Positions 18,323 through 29,939 of a stretch of 64,000 nt of DNA are shown here, piece by piece. Position 1 is the first letter of the stretch. Every line of letters starts with the position of its first letter. The DNA is taken from positions 62,001-126,000 of the forward strand of contig JAWKRR010000007.1 of the NCBI GenBank assembly GCA_041389525.1. Reading direction: 5' to 3'. The position numbers and the translations under genes are program-made. The DNA comes from JACKFB01 sp041389525 (GTDB lineage Bacteria; Myxococcota_A; UBA9042; PHBI01; JACKFB01). Under the pieces are notes generated by a model that worked only from the letters and a program-made list of their open reading frames with translations, searched no databases and was not told the DNA's origin.

Positions 18323-18970
18323 TCAGTCGAAGGTGGCGCTGACCCGCAGGCCGAAGCCCGGCCCGGCCCACACCGGCAGGTTCGCCGGCTCCGGGAAGTT
18401 CGACAGGGTGAAGTAGGCCGAGATGCCCACCGCCCACTCGCGATCGACCCAGAACTCTTTGCCCGCGCTGACCAGCAGCACCCACCCGCCGTCGCTCGTG
18501 AAGTTCCGCTTGGGCACGCCGGGCCTCCCGACTCCCGCCGGGCGCTCCATGAACATGAAGCCGAGCCCGAGGGACCCGCTGATATAGATGTTCACGGGCA
18601 TGAAGTAGTAGCTGAGCCCCGGCCCGAAGACGACCGACGCCGCCTTGCCGCCGCTGGCCTCGCGCTCGTCGCTGCGGAAGCGCGGGGCCACCATCTGCCA
18701 GTAGTGCCCCGTCAGGTGCAGCACCAGGTTGCGCTCCACCGACAGCCCCAGCGCGCCCTCGACCGTGATGGTCGCGCCCTTGGTGCGCAGCTCGTTGCCG
18801 CGGTCCGGCGCCAAGAGCCGCTGCCAGCCGCCCCCGACGGACACCCGCGCGAAGAAGCCCTCGTGGTGACGGTCGACGCGCTCGGGCCGCGCCAGCGCCG
18901 GTCGCGGAAAAATCGCCAGCCCGACGCTCGCCAGCAAGGCCCCGAAAACCCACGATTTCCAACGCATCAT
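18323..18970 (-). CDS. small outer-membrane beta-barrel protein
   Basis: 215 residues beginning with two Met codons (18970 and 18967). The signal peptide MMRWKSWVFGALLASVGLA ends at ALA before RPERV. The mature part alternates polar and aromatic residues in short strands separated by turns (GATITVEGALGLSVERN, VFGPGLSYYFMPVNIYISG, WAVGISAYFTLSNFP). It ends in SATFD, close to the aromatic C-terminus expected of barrels handled by the BAM complex. This is consistent with an 8-stranded OmpW/OmpX-like barrel of unknown cargo. The gene is divergent from prkA. Confidence 0.75.
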   Translation of the reverse strand: MMRWKSWVFGALLASVGLAIFPRPALARPERVDRHHEGFFARVSVGGGWQRLLAPDRGNELRTKGATITVEGALGLSVERNLVLHLTGHYWQMVAPRFRSDEREASGGKAASVVFGPGLSYYFMPVNIYISGSLGLGFMFMERPAGVGRPGVPKRNFTSDGGWVLLVSAGKEFWVDREWAVGISAYFTLSNFPEPANLPVWAGPGFGLRVSATFD

Positions 18971-18989
18971 CGCTCGCCCCCAGGCCCAC

Positions 18990-18995
18990 ACTATA
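18990..18995 (-). promoter_or_regulatory. possible -10 element for the outer-membrane protein gene
   Basis: TATAGT on the minus strand, a near-consensus -10 hexamer, lies 20 bases before the first Met codon at 18970. The -35 region is poorly matched. The implied leader would be only about 13 bases long, so this call is tentative. Confidence 0.3.
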
Positions 18996-19154
18996 CCCAC
19001 GGCGGCATTTTCTTAGGAACTGTGTGTCGTGCTACCGTTGTTGAGGCGTGAGGGTGCTGCGACCGCGCCGGCCGCCGGGCTGCGCGACGCGACACCGAGC
19101 CATCAGTCTGGAACTGCTCCCGGCACCGCCGGCGCATGACACACGAGGCTTGGC

Positions 19155-21209
<2,055 letters not shown>

Positions 21210-21263
21210 GAGCCGTAGCCGCTCGACGCCAGCCTCGCCCACCACCTCCCGACGACGGATGCC

Positions 21264-22372
<1,109 letters not shown>

Positions 22373-22376
<4 letters not shown>

Positions 22377-23860
22377 AGGGACGCGCGCTCGGCGAGGAGC
22401 TCAGCGGCTGGATCACGCGCATCGAGGGCATCGCGCGCGGGCTGGGCCTCGACTTCTTCCCGACCATCTTCGAGATGGTGACCTACGAGCAGATGAACAT
22501 GCTCGCGTCGTTTCAGGGCTTTCCGGTGCGCTACCGCCACTGGAAGTGGGGGATGGAGTACGAGCGCCTGTCGAAGAGCTACGAGTGGGGTCTGCACAAG
22601 ATCTACGAGATGGTGATCAACTCGAACCCTTGCTACGCGTACCTGCTCGAGGGGAACGCGCTGGTCGACCAGAAGCTGGTCATCGGCCACGTCTACGCGC
22701 ACTGCGATTTCTTCAAGAATAACGCGTGGTTTTCGCGGACTGACCGGAAGATGCTGGACCGGATGGCGAGCCACGCGGCGAAGATCGCGCGCATCGCCGA
22801 CGCCCACGGTCACGAGGTGGTCGAGGACTTCATCGACGTCTGCCTCAGCATCGACAACCTCATCGACTACCACAGCCCCTTCATCGTGCGGCGCGCGGCC
22901 GTGCCCGACGAGGACGAGCTTGCGCCCGAGCCGAAGAAGATGCCGGCGCGCTCGTACATGGACAGCTACATCAACCCCGAAGAGGACATGCAGCGGAAGC
23001 GTGAGGCGCTGAAGAAGGAGTGGGAGGACCGCAAGAGCCGCATCCCGCCCGAGCCTGAGCGCGACGTCATGCTCTTCCTCATCGAGCACGCGCCGCTGAC
23101 CCGGTGGCAGCGGACGATCCTGTCGATTCTGCGAGACGAGGCCTACTACTTCGCCCCCCAGATGATGACGAAGATCATGAACGAGGGCTGGGCCAGCTAC
23201 TGGCACTCACGGATCATGACCGAGCACGTGTGCGACGACACGGAGATCGTCGACTTCGCCTGCAGCCACTCGGGCACCATGGCGATGAGCCGCACCAGCA
23301 TCAACCCGTACAAGATCGGGCTGGAGCTGTATCGGGACATCGAGGAGCGCTGGAACCGCGGGCGCTTCGGGCTCGAGTACGACCGCTGCGACGACATGGC
23401 CGAGAAGACGAATTGGGACAAGGATCTCGGGCTGGGGCGCGAGAAGATCTTCCAGGTGCGGAAGGTCTACAACGACCTGATGTTCGTCGACGAGTTCATG
23501 ACGCCCGAGTTCGCCGAGGCCCAGAAGCTGTTCACCTTTGGGTACAACCGGCGAAATGAGGCGTGGGAGATCAAGACGCGCGAGTTCCTCGAAGTAAAGG
23601 CGAGCCTGCTCTCGCAGCTGACGAACTTCGGGCAGCCGGCCATCTACGTCGAGGACGCCAACCACAAGAACCGCGGCGAGCTGATGCTCTGGCACAAGCA
23701 CGACGGCCAGGACCTGAAGGCCGACTACGGGCGGGCGACGCTGGGCAACTTGGCGAAGCTGTGGTCGCGGCCGGTGCACATCCGCACGCAGGTGGAGGGC
23801 AAGACCGTCATCTGGTCACACGACGGCACGACCTTCGGTGAGACGCAGGCGGGCGCCTGA
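22373..23860 (+). CDS. SpoVR family protein (YcgB-like)
   Basis: 495 residues, normal for the SpoVR family, named for a Bacillus cortex-synthesis gene. The protein is soluble, with characteristic conserved blocks such as FEMVTYEQMNMLASFQGF, NPCYAYLLEGN, MNEGWASYWHSRIM and NPYKIGLELYRDI. The molecular function is unknown in any organism. Co-occurrence with prkA and DUF444 ties it to a general stress or developmental response. The ATG overlaps the TGA of the DUF444 gene (ATGA), so translation is coupled. The glycosyltransferase gene follows after four bases, which suggests one transcript. Confidence 0.94.
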
Positions 23861-23864
23861 GCTG

Positions 23865-24896
23865 ATGCCGGAGCGCCGCGATCCCCCCCGAGTGACCGTG
23901 CTGGTGCCGGTCTACAACGCAGAGTCCACGCTGGCTGAGTCGCTGGAGTGCGTGTTGGCGCAGACGCTGGCGGACTTCGAGCTGTTGGTGGTCCTCAACG
24001 GGGTCAGCGACGGGAGCGCGGAGATCGTTCGAGAGTTCGCCGCACGCGACGGCCGGGTCCGGACGCTCGAGCTGCCCGACGCGTCGCTGGTCGGCGCGCT
24101 GAATCTCGGCGTGGCCGAGGCCCGCGCCGACGTGATCGCTCGCCACGACGCCGACGATTGGATGGCCCCGCGGCGACTCGAGCTGCAGCTCGCCGCGCTG
24201 GCCGCGCACCCCGAGTGGTCGGCGGTCACCGCGAAGGTGCTGTGCGAGGGGCTCGGTGGTGACGAGCCGGGGCGCGGGATGGAGCGCCACGTCGCCTGGC
24301 TCAACGGCCTCGAGACGCCCGAAGCGATCATGGAGGAGCGCTTCATCGACGCGCCGGTCGCCCATCCGGCGGTCATGGTGCGGACCCAGGTGCTGCGGGA
24401 CGAGGGAAGCTACCGCCAGGGCGACTTTCCGGAAGATCATGACCTCTGGCTGAGGCTGCTCGGACGGGGCCACCGATTCGGCATGGTCCCCGAGCTGCTG
24501 GTTCACTGGCGCGATCATGCCACGAGACTGACACGAACCGACCCGCGACTTCGCGACGCAGCAAGGTGGTTTTTGGTCTACGAGCACCTGCTGGCCGGGC
24601 CCCTGGCGGGGGGGCGTCACTGCCGCATCTGGGGCGCCGGCCCCTACGGCCGAAAGCACGCAAGAAACCTGCAAACGCTGGGCGTAGTGGTCGACGACCT
24701 CGTCGACATCGATCCCCGAAAGATCGGCGTCCGGGTCTCTGGCGGGCGCCTCGTGGTGGACGCCGAGACGGTCGGACCGCCGGACGATCGGCTCGTACTT
24801 CTCGCAGTTGCGAGCATCGGAGCGCGAAAAAAGATCACCACTTTCCTCGAGGCCCGCGGGTATACTGCGGAGCGTGATTTCCTGGCATTACATTAG
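23865..24896 (+). CDS. family 2 glycosyltransferase with a C-terminal nucleotide-binding-like extension
   Basis: 343 residues. The N-terminal GT-A domain begins VTVLVPVYNAESTLAESL and contains the metal/nucleotide motif ARHDADDWM near residue 95 and a late EDHDLWLRL. After residue ~250 a separate segment starts with IWGAGPYGRKHARNL, a Rossmann-like glycine motif, and runs to the end. This add-on occurs in some GT2 proteins whose sugar donor or acceptor is unknown. No membrane segment is present. The ATG at 23865 follows the SpoVR stop by four bases. A GTG at 23838 inside the SpoVR gene is a less likely start. It may glycosylate a polysaccharide or surface protein as part of the stress operon, which is inference. 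Confidence 0.85.
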   Translation: MPERRDPPRVTVLVPVYNAESTLAESLECVLAQTLADFELLVVLNGVSDGSAEIVREFAARDGRVRTLELPDASLVGALNLGVAEARADVIARHDADDWMAPRRLELQLAALAAHPEWSAVTAKVLCEGLGGDEPGRGMERHVAWLNGLETPEAIMEERFIDAPVAHPAVMVRTQVLRDEGSYRQGDFPEDHDLWLRLLGRGHRFGMVPELLVHWRDHATRLTRTDPRLRDAARWFLVYEHLLAGPLAGGRHCRIWGAGPYGRKHARNLQTLGVVVDDLVDIDPRKIGVRVSGGRLVVDAETVGPPDDRLVLLAVASIGARKKITTFLEARGYTAERDFLALH

Positions 24897-24955
24897 CCCC
24901 GTAAGCATCCCGTCCCCCATGCATTCGCTGCCCAACATCGGGGCTGCTGGCGGGC

Positions 24956-26251
24956 GTGCGAAGGACGGAACGATTGCATCCTGAGCCACGTCGAGTCCTC
25001 GTGGTCGAAGACGAGGAACTCATCCGCAGCATGTTGATCACCGCCCTGGAGTCCGCGGGCTTCACGGTACTGGCGGTGGACGATGGGCAGAGCGCGCTCG
25101 AAGCGCTCGATCACTTCCGCGCGGAGCTGGTGCTCGTCGATCTGATGATGCCCCGCATGCACGGATACGAGCTGATCCAGCGGCTACGCGCGGCCCCCCG
25201 CACACGCCGGCTGCCGGTCCTGGTGATGTCGGGCAAGCCCTACGCCGCGGACCAGCGCAAGGCGATGGAGCTGGGAGGCACGGCGTTTCTGTCGAAGCCA
25301 TTCAGCCCTTCCACCTTGGTACAGCTCGTCCGCACCACGCTGGACGCCACGCGCGTTCGCTTCTGGGGCGTCCGTGGGTCCGTCGCGACGCCCGGGCCCG
25401 AGACCGTCCGCTACGGCGGCAACACGCCCTGCGTGACCATCGAACACGGCCGAGATCTGCTGATCCTCGACGCAGGTACGGGCTTGCGGAAGCTGGGCCT
25501 GACCCTCCACGCCGAGGCGGCGGGACAGCCCCTCGACCTGTTGATGCTCATCACTCACACGCACTGGGACCACATCCAGGGCTTCCCCTTCTTCGTGCCG
25601 GCCTTCGTGCCCGGCAACAAGCTCCACGTGATGGGCCCGCCGTCCATCGACAAGCCGCTTGAGAAGGTGCTGCGCGGGCAGATGGACCCTGAGTACTTCC
25701 CGGTGGCCCTGGGCGAGCTGGCCGCCGAGGTTCGGGTCGACGAGGTGCGCGAGCGGGCGTTCGATATCGGGCCCTTCCACGTCGAGTCGCACTACGTGAA
25801 CCACCCTGGCGTGACGATGGCCTACCGCGTCCACGTCGGCGGCCACATCATCACGTACGCCACCGACACCGAGCCGTACCGTACCCTGCTCACCGACGAG
25901 CGCAGCGCGGTCCACGAGGAGCTGGCCTACGCCGAGAACTGCGACCGGCAGCTCGTCGAGTTCGCGCGCGGATCCCACGTCTACATCGCGGATAGTCAGT
26001 ATTCGCCTGAGGATTACGTGGTGAAGCGCGGGTGGGGACACACCTGCTACGAGGACGCCGTGGCCCTGGCGGTGGCGGCCGAGGTGGACAAGCTGGTCCT
26101 GTACTCGCACGACCCGATGCACGACGACGACGCCATCGACCGCAAGCTGGCGCGTAGCCGCGAGCTGGCGGCCGAGGCCGGATCGAAGGTCGAGGTCTAC
26201 GCAGCCATCGAGGGCGAGAGCATCGAGCTCCCGGGCCGCGTCGAGGCCTGA
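24956..26251 (+). CDS. response regulator receiver domain fused to an MBL-fold phosphodiesterase-like domain
   Basis: 431 residues if the GTG at 24956 is used. A TTG at 24974, with AAGGA upstream, is an equally good start. Residues ~13-128 form a CheY-like receiver: acidic pair in VVEDEEL, phospho-acceptor Asp in LVLVDLMMPRMHGYE (about residue 61), and Thr/Lys positions VLVMSGK and LSKPFSP. From residue ~135 an MBL domain follows (FWGVRGSVATPGPETVRYGG) with HTHWDHIQGF near residue 203 and later YATDTEP and YSHDPMHDDD. That form resembles the phosphonate/tRNase Z-like MBL group. Phosphorylation would be expected to control hydrolysis, possibly of a nucleotide signal. No cognate kinase is adjacent. 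The gene is 59 bases after the glycosyltransferase. Confidence 0.88.
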   Translation: MRRTERLHPEPRRVLVVEDEELIRSMLITALESAGFTVLAVDDGQSALEALDHFRAELVLVDLMMPRMHGYELIQRLRAAPRTRRLPVLVMSGKPYAADQRKAMELGGTAFLSKPFSPSTLVQLVRTTLDATRVRFWGVRGSVATPGPETVRYGGNTPCVTIEHGRDLLILDAGTGLRKLGLTLHAEAAGQPLDLLMLITHTHWDHIQGFPFFVPAFVPGNKLHVMGPPSIDKPLEKVLRGQMDPEYFPVALGELAAEVRVDEVRERAFDIGPFHVESHYVNHPGVTMAYRVHVGGHIITYATDTEPYRTLLTDERSAVHEELAYAENCDRQLVEFARGSHVYIADSQYSPEDYVVKRGWGHTCYEDAVALAVAAEVDKLVLYSHDPMHDDDAIDRKLARSRELAAEAGSKVEVYAAIEGESIELPGRVEA

Positions 26252-26326
26252 CCTAGCCCGGGCCGCGCCCTTGGCCTCGCGGCAGCCGCCCACTGACGGC
26301 CACCGCGAATCCAACTCGGTCCGCGC

Positions 26327-27085
26327 TCAGTCCGCGTACTTGACGCTGCAGCCGTAGGGCTTGGTCGACGCCATGGCGGGCGCCTTGCCAGCCGCGATGT
26401 CGGTCAGGGCTGCGGTGACGTAGTCCACCACGCCGGCGTCGCCGCTAGGCTTGCCGAGCGGCGCGTTGTCGAGCGCGCCGGCGTAGGCCACGGTGCCCTT
26501 GCCGTCGACGATCCAGAACTCGGGCGTCCGAGTGGCGCCGTAGAGGTGGCCCACCTTGCCGTCCTCGTCGAGGAGCACCGGGTGGGTCAGGTTGTACTCG
26601 GTGCGCGAGGCGACGTTGCGCTCTTTGCCGGCGCCCTGCTTGCCCGGCGCGCCGGAGTTGATCGCCAGCCAGACCACGCCCGTCTCGGTCTGCTTGGCGG
26701 CCAGGTCCTTGAGCGAGCTCTCGGTGTGGGCGTAGCGGACGAAGGGGCAGTCGGGGTTGTACCACTCGAGCACGACGGTCTTGCCGCGGAAGCTCGACAG
26801 GGTCACCGCCTCGCCGTCCGTGCTGGTGAGGGTGAAGTCGGGCGCCTCGGTCCCCACGGCTACGGTGGTCGGCGCCGGTGCGGCGGCGGGCGCGGGCGCG
26901 ACCGCAGGCGCAGCGGCAGGCGCGGCGGCGGGCGCGGGAGCCTCGGCGGTCGTCGCGGCCGCGGCCTCAGCGGCGGGCGCTGCGGGGGTGACGGCCTGGG
27001 GAGCGGACGCCGCTTTTTCGCAGGCGCTACCGAAGGAAAGAGCGAGGAGGGAGATCGACACGAGGCCGAGGGATACGAGCTTCAC
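26327..27085 (-). CDS. redoxin/thioredoxin-fold lipoprotein
   Basis: 252 residues. The signal MKLVSLGLVSISLLALSFG ends at the lipobox GSAC, followed by a long Ala/Pro spacer (residues ~25-75). The AhpC/TSA-like domain starts VGTEAPDFTLTSTDGEAV. The active-site region is WYNPDCPFVRYAH, so only the first cysteine of a CxxC is kept. That pattern is seen in a periplasmic redoxin subgroup, and a second cysteine near the C-terminus (KPYGCSVKYAD) may act as the resolving residue. TRTPEFWIVD is the conserved cis-Pro region. It is predicted to handle thiol or peroxide redox at the periplasmic face. The start overlaps the stop of a small upstream gene by ATGA. Confidence 0.85.
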   Translation of the reverse strand: MKLVSLGLVSISLLALSFGSACEKAASAPQAVTPAAPAAEAAAATTAEAPAPAAAPAAAPAVAPAPAAAPAPTTVAVGTEAPDFTLTSTDGEAVTLSSFRGKTVVLEWYNPDCPFVRYAHTESSLKDLAAKQTETGVVWLAINSGAPGKQGAGKERNVASRTEYNLTHPVLLDEDGKVGHLYGATRTPEFWIVDGKGTVAYAGALDNAPLGKPSGDAGVVDYVTAALTDIAAGKAPAMASTKPYGCSVKYAD

Positions 27086-27312
27086 TTGGACTGCCCCTTG
27101 GGTGCTGGCTTGGAGGGGGCGGGCTTTCCGGTCGCCGCGCCTTTGGCCTTGGCCACGCCGCCATCGACGGCCTTGTTAAACGAATTCGCGACCTTGGCTT
27201 TCGCCTTGGCCTGCGTGTTCAGCATCTTGGTCTTCGCCTGCATCTGCACGCCGTCCACGCGGGACTTCACGAGGCGACGAAAGAAATCGAGAACCTGCTC
27301 AACGATGTCCAT
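27082..27312 (-). CDS. small Lys/Ala-rich helical protein
   Basis: 76 residues (MDIVEQVLDFFRRLVKSRVD...). The N-terminal 20 residues form an amphipathic helix. The middle is Lys/Ala-rich (AKAKAKVANSFNKAVDGGV) and the tail is a Pro/Lys/Ala repeat (GKPAPSKPAPKGQSK). It carries a clear AAAGGAG before the ATG at 27312. It overlaps the redoxin gene by ATGA, so the two form an operon. No family is recognised. A basic, possibly membrane-associated or DNA-binding, role is suggested by composition only. Confidence 0.7.
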   Translation of the reverse strand: MDIVEQVLDFFRRLVKSRVDGVQMQAKTKMLNTQAKAKAKVANSFNKAVDGGVAKAKGAATGKPAPSKPAPKGQSK

Positions 27313-27559
27313 GGGGGGCTCCTTTCCGGCTGAATCCCGTATCCGATCGCAGGTCCGCGGACCGCGCGGTCGCCCCCGCGGTTCGGAGGGTCTTACCCTG
27401 CTAGCGCCGCGCGCGACCTTGTGAAACGTCGCACCCTCGCTTGGGATTCCGGGGCTTACCACGGCGGCCCCCCGCGCGGAAGCCTGCGAACGCCGCACAT
27501 CGCGCCCCCCCTGAGCCTCCGCTCGCCGCTCCGCGCCGGACGTGATAACGGCCCCCAGC

Positions 27560-28609
27560 ATGGAACCGATCGCCCACAGCCTGACCGGCACGGCCCTCGC
27601 CCGCATCCTCCCCATGGATGGCGTGAGCCGCCGCACCGCGCTCTGGACCGCCATCGCCGCCGCCAACCTCCCCGACGTGGACGTCCTGCTCTACGCGACC
27701 CACGGCGAGCACGGCTACCTGACCTGCCACCGCGGCGTGACGCACTCGGTCTTCGCGCTCGCCCTGATGCCCCCCGTCTGGGCCGCCATCGTCTCGCGCG
27801 TGACCCGCTCGCCCTTTCGACCGCTGGTCCTGCTCAGCTTCCTGGCGGTCTTCAGCCACCTGCTGCTCGATCTGGTCACCAGCTTCGGGATGATGCCGCT
27901 CGCGCCCGCGTCCTGGGAGCGCTACGCCCTCCCCTGGGTCTTCATCGTCGACCCCTTCTTCTGGGTGATCCTGGGCACGCCCATCTTCTTGGCCCGCCGG
28001 CCCGGCGCCAGACCTCGCCGCCTCTTCGGCACCTCCCTCGCGCTCCTAGCGGCTTACATCGCGGCCGCCGGGGTCTGCGCCGCCCTGGCCACCGACCGCG
28101 CCCGCGAGCTCGCCGCAGCCGAGGGCGTCGTCGCCGAGTCCGTCCACGCGTGGCCAACCCCGCTCTGGCCCACGGTGCGCTCGACGGTGGTGAGCGACGC
28201 GGACATGGCCCACCACGCGGTCATCGACTTGATCGGCGGCGACGACCATTTTCGCGAGCACACGCCTCGCAATCTGGAAGATCCGGCCGTCGCCTTCGTG
28301 CGCCAGACCGAGCCCGGCAAGGCGTTCATGGCGTGGGCCGCCGACCCCGTGGCTCGGGTGGCGCTGGCCTCCGACGACGGGCGCACCTGGTCGGTGCTCC
28401 TGTGGGACATGCGCTACTGGTCGCCCATCGGCGACGGCCCGATCTTCGCCATGGCCTTCGAGGTCGTCGACGAGGCGCGCGGCAAGTTCACCTTGAACTC
28501 GTGGCGCTGGCGCAATCGCGGGCGCGGCGAGCCGATCGCGGGGATCGACGCGCCCCGCCGCCCGGTCAGCGTCGAGGCGGCCCCGGCGTCCGAGCCACCC
28601 GCACCCTGA
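27560..28609 (+). CDS. membrane-bound metal-dependent hydrolase (YdjM/DUF457-type)
   Basis: 349 residues. The start MEPIAHSLTGTALARI, then AAANLPDVDVLLYATHG and CHRGVTHSVFALALM, are the hallmark His/Asp motifs of the YdjM family of inner-membrane metal-dependent hydrolases. Several hydrophobic helices follow (LLSFLAVFSHLLLDLVTSFG, WVFIVDPFFWVILGTP, LLAAYIAAAGVCAAL). The C-terminal ~150 residues are soluble and not part of the core family. The substrate is unknown; E. coli YdjM is LexA-regulated, but no LexA box was identified here. The 3' end overlaps the convergent anti-sigma gene by 44 bases. Confidence 0.85.
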   Translation: MEPIAHSLTGTALARILPMDGVSRRTALWTAIAAANLPDVDVLLYATHGEHGYLTCHRGVTHSVFALALMPPVWAAIVSRVTRSPFRPLVLLSFLAVFSHLLLDLVTSFGMMPLAPASWERYALPWVFIVDPFFWVILGTPIFLARRPGARPRRLFGTSLALLAAYIAAAGVCAALATDRARELAAAEGVVAESVHAWPTPLWPTVRSTVVSDADMAHHAVIDLIGGDDHFREHTPRNLEDPAVAFVRQTEPGKAFMAWAADPVARVALASDDGRTWSVLLWDMRYWSPIGDGPIFAMAFEVVDEARGKFTLNSWRWRNRGRGEPIAGIDAPRRPVSVEAAPASEPPAP

Positions 28610-29189
28610 TCTCGACCTGCCCCTCGGCGGGCGCCGGCAGCGGCTCGTCGAGGACGTGAGCCTGGGGATAGAGCGCCAGCTCCGACCTCAGCCCGGCGAC
28701 GCGATCCCGCGGCACGGTCGCGCGCAGGGTCAGGCCGTCCGGCGCCACGCTGCCACGGGACACCACGACCTCGCCGTAGCTGCCCAGCACGGCCGCGACG
28801 GTCTCGGTCTCGGCGGTCCCGAGCGAGAAGATCGGCTCCAGCGGGACCGGGTCGCCGTCGGCCGGTGGCACCGCGCTCAGATAGACGCCCGCGAGCAGCC
28901 CGATCAACACGACGCTGACGGCCGCCTCGAACGGGAAGCGCAGCTTGGCCGCCTCGATGGCGAACCAACGCCCGCGGCTACGGCGGCGAATCCGCGACTG
29001 CACGGCGTCCAAAAAGTCAGGCGGCGCCTGGGCGCTAGGCATCGCGCGGAGGTGGCCCACCGCGGCCGCCATGGTCTCCGCCGCGTCGTCCAGCTCGCTG
29101 TCCCACTCGAGCTCGGACTCGAAACGCCGCAGCTCCTCGGCGTCCAAGTCGCCGTCCAGCCAAGCGCTGATGCGCGGGTCGTCCTTCAC
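28566..29189 (-). CDS. anti-sigma factor-like membrane protein without a zinc motif
   Basis: 207 residues. An N-terminal helical domain (PRISAWLDGDLDAEELRRFE) has the shape of an anti-sigma domain but lacks the usual His-x3-Cys-x2-Cys zinc ligands. One membrane helix follows at residues ~87-107 (AAVSVVLIGLLAGVYLSAVP), then a ~100-residue periplasmic domain. The start overlaps the stop of the ECF sigma gene by ATGA, the usual coupling of a sigma factor and its inhibitor. It is therefore predicted to hold the sigma factor at the inner membrane and release it upon an envelope signal. Confidence 0.78.
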   Translation of the reverse strand: MKDDPRISAWLDGDLDAEELRRFESELEWDSELDDAAETMAAAVGHLRAMPSAQAPPDFLDAVQSRIRRRSRGRWFAIEAAKLRFPFEAAVSVVLIGLLAGVYLSAVPPADGDPVPLEPIFSLGTAETETVAAVLGSYGEVVVSRGSVAPDGLTLRATVPRDRVAGLRSELALYPQAHVLDEPLPAPAEGQVEIRVRVARTPGPPRR

Positions 29190-29881
29190 AGGGCACCCCC
29201 TTCGGCGAATCGCAGCGTCCGAGGCGGCGCGGGCGCGTCGTCGCGGTCGGCGGGCGCGTCGGGTTCCGGCTCACGGGCGGTCACGTCGCGCCCCTCGATC
29301 CAGGCGTCCAGCGCGTCCTTGAGGCGGGCGCGGCCGCGGTGGATGCGGCTCTTCACGGTGCCGAGGCTGGCGTCGACGATCTCGGCGACCTCCTCGTAGC
29401 TGAGGCCCTCGATGTCACGCAGCACGACCGCCTCCCGTTGGTCAGGGTCGAGCAGGAGCAGCGCGCGCTGCACGAAGGCCTCGGCGCGCCGGCCCTCAAG
29501 TGCCTGGTCTGGACGCGGCACCGACGCCGACAGCCGCCCCTCCGAGGGCGGGCTGAGCATGTCCTCAAAGCTGTCGCGCGAGCGGTCGAAGCGGCGCGCG
29601 AGGTACTTGATGCGGTTCTTCGCGTGGTTGACGGCGACTCGGTACAGCCAGGTCGACAGCTTGGAGTCGCCGCGGAACAGCTCGATTTTCTGAAACACGG
29701 TGACGAAGACTTCCTGGGCCACGTCGCGAGCCTCTTCCGGCGAGCCGAGCAGGCGCAGGCAGAGGTTGTAGACGCGGTCCTGATGGGTGAGCACGAGGCG
29801 GTTGAACGCTCGCTCGTCGCGACGCCGGAGGGCGGCGAGGAAGCGGTCGTCGTCTTCGAGTGGGTTTGGTGCCATGGGCAT
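29186..29881 (-). CDS. ECF-family RNA polymerase sigma factor (RpoE-like)
   Basis: 231 residues from the ATG at 29881; an ATG at 29875 and a frame open to 29935 are alternatives. Region 2 is clear (AFNRLVLTHQDRVYNLCLRL, DVAQEVFVTVFQKI, KLSTWLYRVAVNHAKNRI). Region 4 is the helix-turn-helix in LRDIEGLSYEEVAEIVDASL followed by GTVKSRIHRGRARLK. An acidic C-terminal extension of about 40 residues (PEPDAPADRDDAPAPP) is longer than in RpoE. It is co-transcribed with the downstream anti-sigma gene and probably controls an envelope-stress regulon. No autoregulated promoter motif was identified with confidence. Confidence 0.93.
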   Translation of the reverse strand: MPMAPNPLEDDDRFLAALRRRDERAFNRLVLTHQDRVYNLCLRLLGSPEEARDVAQEVFVTVFQKIELFRGDSKLSTWLYRVAVNHAKNRIKYLARRFDRSRDSFEDMLSPPSEGRLSASVPRPDQALEGRRAEAFVQRALLLLDPDQREAVVLRDIEGLSYEEVAEIVDASLGTVKSRIHRGRARLKDALDAWIEGRDVTAREPEPDAPADRDDAPAPPRTLRFAEGGAL

Positions 29882-29939
29882 CGTTCGTCCGTGGAATCGG
29901 TCGCGTTCAGTCCGTGGACGTTTCAATGACACCATGGAT

